From contig CACRXP010000012.1 in the NCBI GenBank assembly GCA_902702965.1, positions 1,633,425-1,697,424 of the forward strand: 64,000 bases of DNA, read 5' to 3'. The position numbers and the translations under genes were made by a program. Position 1 is the stretch's first letter, and every line of letters starts with the position of its first letter. Below the pieces are notes generated by a model. That model was not told the origin of the DNA and did no database searches. It saw nothing but the letters and a program-made list of their open reading frames with translations. Positions 41,075 to 51,100 of this stretch are shown here, piece by piece. The stretch is from Spirometra erinaceieuropaei (lineage: Eukaryota > Platyhelminthes > Cestoda > Diphyllobothriidea > Diphyllobothriidae).

Positions 41075-41500
41075 AAAGGCCTACGCCGATGGATGCTAGT
41101 AACGGCTGAGGCAGTGGCTATACAGCTAGCGAATCCAGTGCTATGCTGTTAGAATACGCTGACACAAGCGCTCTCTCTACCGTGGCCAACAGCAACCTCA
41201 GGCAATGATGACATGCCGCCTCAAATCCCTAATTGCAGCGATGGGTTCTGTGTACTCAATCCAAGGACATCATTAAAAGACTCTCTTACCCCCCTCCCTC
41301 GCTCTGAGGACCAAAACCCGCCGACTTCTTCATGTGAGCGACATGGGAAAGATGAGCGTTAATGACTTAATAGCCCTTAAGACATCTATCAGCACTGTTA
41401 ATTTTGTATATTTTCATTTCTGCATGTACCTGTATTGGCCTGACGAATAATTACCGAAAACACGTGTTTGCCAACTTGATTTTTCTAGTGTAACATGGGA
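41075..41500 (+). mobile_element. PLE-A tail, plus orientation, right arm of an inverted pair
   Basis: Starts inside the nuclease end (AAGGCCTACGCCGATGGATG) and runs through ATGATGACATGCCGCCTCAA, GACTCTCTTACCCCCCTCCC and the tail to AACATGGG. The distal 230 bp are complementary to 40863-41074, forming a palindrome with a central loop of about 190 bp. Confidence 0.75.
41435..41474 (+). ncRNA. Hammerhead-ribozyme-like motif, best PLE-A copy
   Basis: TTGGC (41435-41439), CTGACGA (41440-41446, fits CUGANGA), nine bases ATAATTACC, GAAA (41456-41459), AC-ACGT-GTTT, then GCCAA (41470-41474). Helix I is five perfect pairs (TTGGC/GCCAA) and helix III is three pairs with an ACGT tetraloop. The predicted cleavage is after UUU, which meets the NUH rule. 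Stem II is only weakly paired. Type I hammerheads with very short helix III are known from Penelope-like elements. It sits at the 3' end of a plus-strand PLE-A tail. Confidence 0.55.
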
Positions 41501-41558
41501 ATATTTGCAGAACTCTAAGAATCGGGATAACTTGGTCTATAAAAAGACTGGGAGTCTA

Positions 41559-41800
41559 CAGTGCGTGACCGGTCTCCTGAAATGTTGGCCAAGATTCTGG
41601 AATGCGTTTCCGATTAGGAAGGTTTACTTAAGTGGGGCTGTTATATTGATTGTTGTGCAGCATAAGCCTTTAACATTTCGGACTCGCCCGGATGTCGGCT
41701 TTTGAATGCACTTCGTTCAGACCTCCTGCAGAAACCACACCCGGTAAAAAATGACTACTTAATTAGCATGCATTTTTCCTATTGATTTTCGGTGGTCTTT
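41559..41800. mobile_element. FB-2 foldback, left arm only
   Basis: TA|CAGTGCGTGACCGGTCTCCTG and 230 further bases follow the left arm of 56264-57258 (GGATGTCGGCTTTTGAATG, GGTAAAAAATGACTACTTAA, ATTGATTTTCGGTGGTCTT). The right arm is absent. Confidence 0.7.
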
Positions 41801-41908
41801 AATCGATGGTAATCTTCATAGCAGTTCCTGGAGAGAATAATAAACTTTTATTCACGCAGGTGACTCCTCCCCGATGGACACATTGTTTAGTTTCGACCTT
41901 TAACAAGA

Positions 41909-42098
41909 GAATATGGACATGGCTTGGACACTAAGGAGCCAAGAAAACCTTGTTCGTAAATTTACTTCTTTGAGCAAATCACCTATTGATACATCCAAAT
42001 AGGGAATATGGACATGGCTTGGACACTAAGGAGCCAAGAAAACCTTGTTCGTAAATTTACTTCTTTGAGCAAATCACCCATTGATACATCCAAATAGG
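41909..42098. repeat. Near-perfect 95-bp tandem duplication
   Basis: Two adjacent 95-bp units, 41909-42003 and 42004-42098, both starting GAATATGGACATGGCTTGGA. I count one difference (CACCTATTG against CACCCATTG). Confidence 0.95.
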
Positions 42099-42216
42099 GA
42101 AATATTTTGCTAAAAGTGTGTGACAAATATTAAGGCCATGGTGTGCCAAAACTGTCGAAAGTTTGAGCCAATTTGTGGCATTCAAAATTATACTATATAA
42201 TGGACAAATAAATTTA

Positions 42217-43128
42217 CAGTAGGTGGGCCAACTCATAAAATTTCAACAGAAATTCTGAAATGCGCTTTTGATTTAAAAATATTAATCAATTACGGTTCTA
42301 AAACCAATCAGTCTGCAGTATAGTTCTATCATAATTCAGTAACCTCGCGATGCCGGCTTTTGAAAGGACTTCCTTCCGGCAGAATACAAAAACCATACTC
42401 TGTAAAAACGACTTCTTAAGTAACATGAATATTTCTCATTGATTTTAGATACCCCCAAAAGTCCAAATTATATTTCATGCAAAACGTGCATAGGAATATC
42501 CATTCTTTTGCTCATTCGGCAGATAGTTACGTCTTCTTCTAATTTTATACTCGGAGGGACATAATTCGGTTTTAAAATAGTTTCTAATTGTGGGACCGTG
42601 AAATGGCCGTTCATAAATCGGCATGTCTCTGCCTTTACCAATGTGGCTTTAAAGTTAACAATATGGATCAAATTCACTGCCAAATTTAATGAACCTTATA
42701 CGGCCCCCCTTTAGTACTGTAGAGCAATGTGTGATTTTCCGTAAGCGGAAAATATATGGCTTGTAGTTCGGAAACCCTGAATGCAAGTGTAATAGCAGGT
42801 CGGGTTCAAAATTATTCGGGAATTGGAAAAGTGTTTGAAAACCGAATATTGCCCATTTTTTAAGTATAAGACTGGAAGAAGACGTAATTTTCTACCGAAT
42901 GAGCAAACGAATGAATATTTGTATGCATGTTTTCCATGAAATATGATTGGACTTTTAAGGGCATCGAAAATCAATAAAAAACTTCATACTTCATAAGTGG
43001 CCATTTTGTTACAGAATGTAGTTTTTTCATGAAGCTGGAAGGAAGTTCATTCGAAGCCAGCATCCTGCGGTAACTGAATTATTATAGAATTATGTCTCAC
43101 GCTGATGCATAAGTTAGCCCACCTACTG
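42217..43128. mobile_element. Foldback element FB-1, complete copy with TA duplication
   Basis: 912 bp, TA|CAGTAGGTGGGCCAACTCAT ... ATAAGTTAGCCCACCTACTG|TA. Terminal inverted repeats extend more than 300 bp. The centre (CCGTAAGCGGAAAATATATG) is in the opposite sense to copies 10843 and 51781, so this copy is inserted in the other orientation. No protein is encoded. TA duplication and CAGT ends suggest Tc1/mariner-type mobilisation. Confidence 0.85.
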
Positions 43129-43547
43129 TACCTTCCCAGCTACGTCCCCTGAATACGCTTGGTAAGTATTTTCAGCTTTTAGAAATATCCGTCTGATGAG
43201 GTCCAGTTTAAAAATGTTCACTTTTAGTTCCTTGTGAGTTTGATAACTAATGTTTACGTCCTCTTCTCAAATTCTGGTGTCAGTGAAAAAACGTTTACAT
43301 ATGTTTCAGGGACATTCAGATACAAACTACATACAATTTGCCAGGTAAAATCGCTCAAACCTTAGAACCAATTTTAAATGCATATTTCCACTAATTCGCT
43401 AAATGTAGCTCTAGAAACTCATGTTTGTATCTTCAAACTGGAAAGGAAGCAAAAAGTGATGTTAGAGAATAACAAGGTGTGTTTTTAGACACTTAAGACA
43501 TCAAAATACAATCGGTGTATCGCCCCCCCCCCTTTGAAGCATCCCAT
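43129..43547. other. No gene recognised
   Basis: Spacer between the FB-1 element and the second copy of the segmental duplication. It ends in a C10-11 homopolymer at 43523-43532. Confidence 0.5.
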
Positions 43548-43849
43548 TTATTTTTAAATAACTTATTCTTTGTCCACTCCCATCTACGATAGATCCCATG
43601 AAGTCCTGGCTAAGCGTTCTTGAGCATGTTTTCCCGTTATGTTTGACTTCTAGCAAATCCCGTCACACGTACCCTTCTTCGCGAGCATGAACCTACAAAA
43701 GGATATAAGTTCATTGCAAAGACCTGTCCGTCAATTCGGATTACTCTGGAAAATACCGAGAATCCTTTATATTGAAAAGTCAGTTTGGCAAACACGTGTA
43801 TTCGGGAACTCTTTGTCAGTAACAGAGGAATCGAAAATACGCGGATTTC

Positions 43850-44320
43850 GCAGGGTTCGCTAGTGACTCAGGGGCTATTAACACGCATCGTTTTCACGTC
43901 GCCCGTGTGGCGAGGTCGGCGTTTTATGGTCTCATTGGGACAAGGGGAAGGTTGACATAGGCTGTGAGTGATGTTTGGTAAGTCGGACACATTGAACACA
44001 CATCACAGCCATCAGGAGGTTGAGACGGTGTGCAACCATCATCTGGGGTCGGCGTTGGCCACGGAAAACAGAAAGCCTGTGCCAGTGTCTTCCGACAACA
44101 TGACACTATATTCGTGAAACATCCCTTATGTGGCACAGCAAAGCATAGCTGTACAGCACTGGGAATAGACAGTTGCCATCGTCGTAATTGCACCTTGGAT
44201 TTCCTTCTACTGGAAAGATCTTGGCAGTACAGTGTTTCTGGTAGCCACCTAGAAAGCAGGAACCTCGCGGCATTGCGCACCTCCTGGCCGCACGTCTTTG
44301 TGCTCTGCACAAAACTGGTG
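43850..44320 (-). mobile_element. PLE-A remnant with internal deletion
   Basis: Minus-strand proline-rich end (FPWPTPTPDDG at about 44060) as in 825-1106. At 44112 the sequence jumps from GACACTATATTCG to the point equivalent to 1372, so about 300 bp containing the GIY-YIG motif are gone. Confidence 0.65.
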
Positions 44321-44379
44321 CGCGTCGTGTGTTGCATGCGCAGGTGGGCCATTTAGGTTTGTCAGTTGGGCCAGAGCGC

Positions 44380-45420
44380 GACTCCAGTCGTCCGGACTCT
44401 GTCCTGTCATGTTTGGCCCGTCAGAAAGTCAAAATCGGACGGCACCTTTCTTGCACCCTGCCCGTTTTGCCCATATGCACGTCGATCTTCTTGGTCCGCC
44501 GTCGAAATCCCGCGGTTACAACAATTTGATCACTGCGAGTGACCGATTTACGCGATGACCCATCCGATTCGACTCCGATTCCAAACGTCGCTGCAGATAC
44601 TGTCGCTTGTGCCCTTTTGGAACACTGGATGTCTCCATAACTATTGTTATTCAACGGGACAAACATTCTAAATCTAGACTTTTTAATGCCTTTCCTGACC
44701 ACCTTGGACGCTCTCCCATACGCACGGCAGCCTATTATTCCCCCACCAACGGTCAAGGTGGGTGTTTCCACCGCCAAATTAGAGCCTATGACAACTCCAC
44801 TCACTGGAGTTAACATCTCCCTTTGGTCACGCGCGGTATCTGTACAGCGTTCAAACCCGTCTTGAAGTGCTACTTTGTCGAGCCTGCTGACTCCCGGCGA
44901 CTTTTTCGGACCGTCGAAAGCTTGACCGAGATAAATACTACCGGTTATGGATAACGGTTTGGTAAAGCAAAGGTTTCTCATCGAAACATATGTCTGCGCG
45001 TTCCAGCAAGTAAGTTTTACATTGACTCTAACCGGCTAGGATGTTTTTTGCCTTTGTCCGCGTAGGTAATGTTTGTAGAGTACTACAGTGATCCTAGAAC
45101 GGACTGTTTCGCGGACAAGGACTTCAAAACTTTCCATGGCGATGACACCGAAGTGGTCTCAGTCGTTCGATTGAAGGTGGTTTATACTGACCTTCTTTAC
45201 CTGTAACTTTGTCTTCTCCACGTACACCTGCTAACCCTGTGCATTCCCCTACTCCCCCCTCCCCCAAAACTCCAACACCAACGCGCAGTGGTCGTTGTGT
45301 CCGTTTCCTCGATTCTTACCAACTTGTACATTATGCCTACAGCTTGTCTCATTCACCCCCACGTTGTACATCTGAACTCCTAGGGCGGAGAGTGTTGTAG
45401 TGGCATGAAAAGGCGTTTTA
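44380..45420 (+). mobile_element. Degenerate gypsy integrase remnant, copy B
   Basis: RFAHMHVDLLGPPSKSRGYN then LITASDRFTR at 44450-44558 is the integrase core start. IRTAAYY near 44725 and SGRCVRF near 45290 follow. It is somewhat better preserved than 1700-2670 (HVDLLGP keeps the catalytic Asp lost there) but has many frame breaks. Confidence 0.7.
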
Positions 45421-45572
45421 TTTTGTTGCGCCAAATATTTTAAGTGACTGTGTCAGCGCCTACTAACAACGGTAGAAGATTCTCCCATCAGGCTACAAGA
45501 GGTCGGTCCTGTGCGCGCAGAAGTGCCTCTTGCAGGCTCCGCGTCTACTGCGGGCGAGGATCGATTAACTGT

Positions 45573-45641
45573 NNNNNNNNNNNNNNNNNNNNNNNNNNNN
45601 NNNNNNNNNNNNNNNNNNNNNNNNNNNNNNNNNNNNNNNNN
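45573..45641. other. Assembly gap (69 N)
   Basis: A run of 69 N. The true length and content are unknown; the break between the copy-B sequence and the PLE on its right falls exactly here. Confidence 1.
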
Positions 45642-45984
45642 AGTTGCGCGGGTAGCCATTGGCTTTGAAGACCCGTCGGAGGTATTGTAGCTCAGCAATT
45701 TTGTCTTCCGGCTCACTGCAGTGCGTTTCGACACGCCGATAGAGCGTCCTTACACAACTGCGTTTGTGGCTGATTGGGTGGTTACTGTTGAAGTTCAGTA
45801 CTTGCATCGTATTTGTCGCTTTCCTGAACACTTTGGTCTTTGGTCCACCACAATCCTTGCGGCATACGAGGACATCCAGGAAGGCCAGCTGGTTGTTCTC
45901 TTCCTCCTCCATCGTAAATTGAATGTCCGCGAAGACGGCGTTGAGATGTTCTTGCGGCTCATTCGACGAGACCCGGCCACACAT
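45642..45984 (-). pseudogene. PLE reverse-transcriptase C-terminal fragment
   Basis: Minus strand: FADIQFTMEEEENNQLAFLD and VLVCRKDCGGPKTKVFRKAT, then SHKRSCVRTLYRRVETHC. These match the post-YVDD region of the PLE at 22390-22630 (FTMEEEKGCRLPFLDVLVQR, HKRSCVRTLYQRVETHC). It runs into the assembly gap. Confidence 0.75.
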
Positions 45985-46340
45985 TTAAATTCGATGAGGC
46001 CGAAATTCTCGCAAGAGGTGACAACCGAGTGAGCCGAGAGCTACTGGAATCATGGTTTACTGGCCCCCAGTCCATCAACAAGTGCAACGATCTTCCCATT
46101 CAATACAGCGTGCTGAGACTTCGTCTAGGCGGAGTAATTGGCCACGCGGGGAGCGCACTGGTGAACACTCTTCCCAACACCCGGGTCAACGCATCAGATG
46201 GTCGAGCCATCATCACGCCAACATCCAACGCACGTGATGAAATTGCGGCAATTATCCACTCGAATGTCGGTCATCAAGCAATGATCACCCCAAGTGTGAC
46301 AATCCCGGATGAAGGGGGAAGCCGTGAACGTTCATAGGCA
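45985..46340 (+). pseudogene. PLE-C nuclease C-terminus, opposite strand to its neighbour
   Basis: Plus strand: FDEAEILARGDNRVSRELLE, then SWFTGPQSINKCNDLPIQYS. These align with the end of the nuclease region in PLE-E (ILGHSDDRVARLLQEAW, then IDLPIAYQSL). It ends ...DEGGSRERS and a stop at about 46338. The catalytic part is missing. The 3' tail with a hammerhead-like motif follows. Confidence 0.65.
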
Positions 46341-46700
46341 GGCGGTAGCATGGCTGCTGCATCCTATAAATACCGCAGCCCCTTGTGCCACAACCACCCG
46401 TTTCTGCTATTTTGTCTCTGATGATGGATTCGAGTAGGAATCCGAAACGTCAGGCTAATAAAGCTCTTGTCCCGGCGATCGTGTCTCCTTCTTCTAACTC
46501 TCACTGTTGCTGCGCTCGAGTTCGCCTCCGGTCGCACTGACACTGTCTTGCCACCACAACCAGGTGAGTGATGAGCGGATGTGTGCGGTAGATGCATCGT
46601 GGCTTTCCCTCACTAGCAACTAACTCACCCATGCTATTGCCAATAGAAGCGAAGAGACGAGTCCCAGGAAGTAGTCTTGAAGAAGGAGACACGATCACCC
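46341..46700 (+). mobile_element. PLE-C 3' tail
   Basis: TATAAATACCGCAGCCCCTT (46366-46385), the hammerhead-like motif, AATAAAGCTC (46458) and GATCGTGTCTCCTTCTT (46479), the last repeated inverted at 46676-46696. The same tail is found in the transporter's intron 3. Confidence 0.65.
46414..46455 (+). ncRNA. Hammerhead-ribozyme-like motif, PLE-C
   Basis: GTCT (46414-46417), CTGATGA (46418-46424), one T, a perfect 6-bp hairpin GGATTC-gagtag-GAATCC, GAAA (46444-46447), CGTC, AGGC (46452-46455). Helix I would pair GUCU with AGGC (one wobble) and cleavage would follow GUC. Two departures from the textbook form: an extra base between CUGAUGA and stem II, and no loop for helix III, which could form only between two molecules through the ACGT palindrome. 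It lies about 74 nt after the nuclease stop, on the same strand. Confidence 0.45.
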
Positions 46701-47205
46701 ATGCTATGCCCACTCTGCGGAGCACACAGTGGACGTCGTCGACCGCAATGCACAGATTGCCGAGTATTGTCATGGATACCTGGAATGTTGGCTGGGCGTA
46801 CACTCAACGAGGAAGATACGTCGTCCAAGTATGTTTGTTTTCACAGCAGTTAATTCACCTCCGGTTCCTCTTCGTATCTCTAGGATGACTACACCTTATC
46901 TTTTAGGGGAAAACCTGTTTAAACATTTCCCCGTATGAGCCAAAAAGTATTGACGATCATAATTACTGATTGATGCTCCGATTCAACGAGTTTCGGATGT
47001 AAGCAAACGGCCATGTCTTACATTGGTTCATGTTTGCTACTTCCAAAAAACGAATGTACTGACCCGGATGTAACGTCACCTCTGACCTATAGGCGCTAAT
47101 GCTTTTTTTGAGTTCTTAGTAATTCTGGGTTCTTCTGTTTAATAAGTCCTACCAGACCTTCCCCTTCCCATTAATTTCAAGACAATTACTCCATAAAATC
47201 TTAAC

Positions 47206-47400
47206 TTCCTCCAGGCTATATTGGTCTTACGAGTCGGCACCTATGCACAATGATACGAGAACACCTGTCGGCATGACTGAGGAAAGGTGAAGTTAAGGGC
47301 TTGCACAGCTCCATCCTCACACATATGGTTGATTCTGGGCATCGTGTGGATCCCAACGAGGCGTTCCGCGTCTACTGCGTATTCATGTCTCTGCGTCCCC
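47206..47400 (+). pseudogene. PLE nuclease fragment, copy B
   Basis: Duplicate of 3731-3900 with extra breaks. SSILTHMVDSGHRVDPNEAF is readable at 47301-47370. The preceding GYIGRT equivalent is damaged (GGCTATATTGGTCTTACGAG). Confidence 0.6.
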
Positions 47401-49299
47401 GTCCGCTCCTCCCCAAACCTTTGACACGGCTCTTACCAACCCCCGCTGTCACTTACTGCCTCCTCTGTTCCCCCTCTATTCACATACCCAGTTTGTTTGA
47501 AAAGACGAACCGTAATCGATTGCTCTTATCTTTTGCATGCTTCGGTTCGCACCTCGTCCCCATATAAATGTACAGGCCCAATGAGAATTTATCGAAAGCA
47601 CGTGTATGCTCGCCACACACTCTTCTGAACTGCTCAATGGGAATTTTTGCAACTTTAAAAATACGCCTGTGAAGCTTAGGCGCAATGTTCAGCAGGAATT
47701 CAACATTAAGCTGAATTCTCGTGATCCATCTTCTCCTTCTACTCGCGCATATACCGGCGCATATTTTTTTCCCTGAAGCTAAATCATAGAGTGGTTTATC
47801 CCCTACACGTTTACTTCTGCTAAAGAAGACACAGAAAAAGAGGAGGAGGCGATCTAGTGGATCTAATTATATTTGCACTGACGTTTAGGAAACTCTCCGT
47901 TATTTCAGCACAAGCAGTGCACTGAACTCTCTGACGACGGCGGATTCTGTGAAAACACGCACCAAATGGTGCTGGGCATAAACATGATGATCAAACCGAC
48001 GCGAGAAGCAAAAACAGCTTTTTATATGGCAGTGGTGCAGTTGCGAGCTTTTCATTTTATTAAAAAAAGCAGTTTCAAGCCACGTGATACCCGTCTTGTT
48101 TTCCTGCCGCGAGAAGTAATGCGAGCTTTGCGATTGCGCAGTCTAATTTACAGGGGAAGAGACCTACACAGACGTTAAACCGCAACTAACGTCACATCTA
48201 TAAATTCAGTACTGAAGATATGGCGCAAATTTAACTGAATGCGCTTTCATATTGTTTTCTCAACGCGTCCTAGACATTTCTTCCTTAATATTCGAGATAG
48301 CCTGGGCTATGAATACTAGTTTTACTGAGCAAATTAGTCGCTACTCTGCGAAATTCTGCTTTAAGCTAATCCCGCAGTACAGTCCTTTCTGCATAAACCT
48401 AACTGCACACAAAACCTACTGATATATCCCATGTGATAACGAGGAATTTTGAAGTGTTAATTTGTGACCACTCCTTTTTCCGACAGTTTAGCCGGTCTTT
48501 AATTTATGCTACAGGTCTAGCTACTCTTACTGACGTACAAAGACAACACCAACTAGACGACTGCGTAGCCACCATCTTCAGCTAATCACGTGCCAACCAA
48601 ATGACGGACTGGCCGGGGTTCGAATCAAGACGAACACAGTATTGGCATCAACCGCATGGTTGTGGAAAACTTTCACGGGGGCAATCGGCTAACCTTTTTC
48701 CACGATATTATCTTTGCATTACTTCTGGTTTTCCTGCTCCCAATTCGCAGTAATCCTAATGAAGCAGAGTAGCTGGAATGACGTAGTTTGAAAGGTGCAA
48801 CTCTTTATTTAATAACGGTCCAGTTACTCAGTTCATTTATTGGAATATAACGGTTTCAAGTCACGTGATACGTGTCTGGTTTTTTTCTGCTAGAGATAGC
48901 ATATGATCAGTAAATGCACTTACGTTCTATGCACACGACTCGAGGTTTGGAGAAAGATATCTTTCCAAGTACTGCGACTCAGATATTAACGGATGTCAAA
49001 CCTATATGCAAATTCAAACGAATAAACTTCCCTATTGCATACTTGATGGGTTCTAGAGGTTTCTTCATAAATACCCCAATTACTATTACGCAGGAGTGTT
49101 CACTACTAGGCACAAGTGCATAACGATCGCGGCAGGTATGTTCAAATTCAATTGCGCACTCATCATGCATCGGTGGATACCACTTCTATGGGGAACTTAA
49201 TACCATTCGAAATTCGGACACAATTCATCCCTATTTATTGCATAATAAGTCATTGGCTACGAAATAACTTGATATTTTGGACTTTAGATAAAAGAGGAG

Positions 49300-49478
49300 A
49301 GCCCATCTGTTCTTGTTGCAGTAAATGGTTACCAGAAACATTTAAAGCGCCTTGTTCTTTGTGTGGATTTAACGTGGACACCAATACCTGGCCTGTGAAA
49401 ATATTTATGCCATATCATAAACCTAGCTCTGCCCTGGAAATCCTTATTCCTTTGCTTTCCACACACCTATGTATTTAG
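49300..49478 (+). other. Short Cys-containing open frame, copy B
   Basis: Counterpart of 6856-7050: CSCCSKW, FKAPCSLCGFNVDTNTWPVK, IFMPYHKPSSALEIL. No family recognised. Confidence 0.25.
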
Positions 49479-49810
49479 AAGCACGTTTTTATTGAGTCTT
49501 ATTGTTTTCTGCTCATTGGCCAGGCGATGCGTGTCCCGATTAATGATCTTATCGTTTTCGTATTGATTTTTTGTTCAAATTTAACCTGCTGTGCATCTAC
49601 TACTCGTTACCCATGTCATGAAGCCTCACCTGTTCGACCGTCTCCAACCACGATATTAAGCATGTGCCTCACAACATGATGGACGCAGGACTGGTGAAAT
49701 AAGAGTGACTTAGTTGATAGAGGTGGAAGACTTTCGCCGCGTCTGGTGCACTCTCACTCCCCTCACCAACCCTGTTGCAGAGGGAAGACAGAGTCAAGAC
49801 GACAAGAAGC

Positions 49811-50692
49811 AGGACAGTGTACAAGAACCAAACGAGGAAACTCGAAATTTTTCATCACAACTATCTCCAGGGCATACCGAAGACGAAGTGGCAGAAGAGA
49901 AGCCGGCGTCCTCAGTATCCACGCTATGCTGAGGCGGGTAAAAATAGGACAGAACTGCCACACTGTATAGATGGAATAGGAGAGCCTGCCTAGTCATCTT
50001 TTCTAAGGTAAAAGAGACACGGATGTTCGCAGACGAGGAGTACAAAAGAATCACTAGGAGGACACATCCAGGATGTCATTTAAATGCCTGTAATCGCACA
50101 CAGAGACCTGGAAGTGCTCCGCAGAAAATCCACAGGCATGGTGCACTGCCGCATAAGATGGAGTAGCCATCTTTGAGGCCAATAGAATAGCCGCTGCCAA
50201 GGCCAAAAGGTGTATCTGCTAGACTCCGGCGCTGCGTGCAGTGGTGTCCACAATGGCAACGGATGGACTTCGCTGGACAAGTGCAATGCCGACACGAACA
50301 ACCCGCCTGATATTAAACGGCATACCACCACTCAATTTAAACCCCCCCCCTCACTGCGACCCCTTTTTCTCACCTACACGTACTTGGTCAGATATCTGGG
50401 GATCTATCGCCCAGAGACCGGGAACCAGACCTCATGGGGCCAAAATACCCCGTCACACAAGATTCATCTGCCCTCGGAATATTTATATGTCGCACGGGCC
50501 TAATCGGCTAAATTTGTACCCCTGACAGTCGAATTCCCCGTAATATCATCACGACAAACTTATCTGCTGTTAGTATGGTATCCCCTTACCCTAAAAAGAC
50601 AAACATACAGTACGTGACCTACCTGACGACAAAAGCTGACAGGCGAATTTTTGGACGTCCGAATGTTGGGCATTTTGCTTGCTCTTCTAACC
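49811..50692. other. No gene recognised
   Basis: Open frames on both strands (for example 50210-50525) lack family motifs. A C10 run lies at 50342-50350. A partial FB-2-like terminus TACAGTACGTGACCTACCTG occurs at 50608-50627 without further similarity. Confidence 0.45.
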
Positions 50693-50823
50693 TCTTCAAG
50701 GAAATATCCTTTTCATATTGACCCAACTGTGAAAGACTCGACGCCTCGGTGGGATTCGAACCCACGACAGTAAGTGGAGGGTTTAGTACAGTCAACGCTC
50801 TAACCCCTTGAGCTACGAGGCTC
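50693..50823 (-). mobile_element. tRNA-derived SINE, minus strand
   Basis: Minus strand: GCCTCGTAGCTCAAGGGGTT (A box region), GTGGGTTCGAATCCC (B box) and ACCGAGGC, which pairs with the 5' GCCTCG. The body CACAGTTGGGTCAATATG and AAAGGATATTTC follow. The anticodon region does not form a proper arm, so this is a SINE head rather than a functional tRNA gene. Confidence 0.75.
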
Positions 50824-50948
50824 CGTCGGACGAAGCGAGTTTAACTACATTTGGGTCAAGATACCCGCCCAGCCTACTGCAACGTCTGGAATCCACCAAA
50901 TCTGATACAGTATGTAAGCTGACTGCCCAAGCAAGATTACCCGCTTCG

Positions 50949-51100
50949 GCCTCGTAGCTCAAGTGGTTAGAGCGTTGGCTGTGCTAAGGCCTCCCCCTTA
51001 TTGCGTGGGTTCGAATCCCGCCGAGGCGCCGGATTTTTCGCAGTTGGGTCAATATGAATTATTCAAAATCTACCAAAACATCTATGCAATATCCTTTTCT
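50949..51100 (+). mobile_element. tRNA-derived SINE, plus strand
   Basis: GGCCTCGTAGCTCAAGTGGT, TAGAGCG, GTGGGTTCGAATCCCGCCGA and GGCGCC give paired acceptor-like ends and pol III A and B boxes. The SINE body TTTCGCAGTTGGGTCAATAT and AAAACATCTATGCAATATCC follow. It faces the minus-strand copy 125 bp away in inverted orientation. Confidence 0.8.

Larger units (their letters stand above)
43548..49810 (+). repeat. Segmental duplication, copy B
   Basis: Counterpart of 1-7350 in the same orientation. Differences include a single PLE-A tail unit, a deletion that removes the nuclease core at 44112, replacement of 2800-3290 by PLE-C material and an assembly gap, and absence of the FB-2 foldback. The matching stretch resumes at 46790 (GGCGTACACTCAACGAGGAAG) and fades after about 49790. 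Confidence 0.85.

Noticed and set aside
50949..51031. Functional tRNA gene
   Set aside because: Acceptor ends and A/B boxes are good, but no proper anticodon arm forms and the same head is attached to a repeated SINE body.
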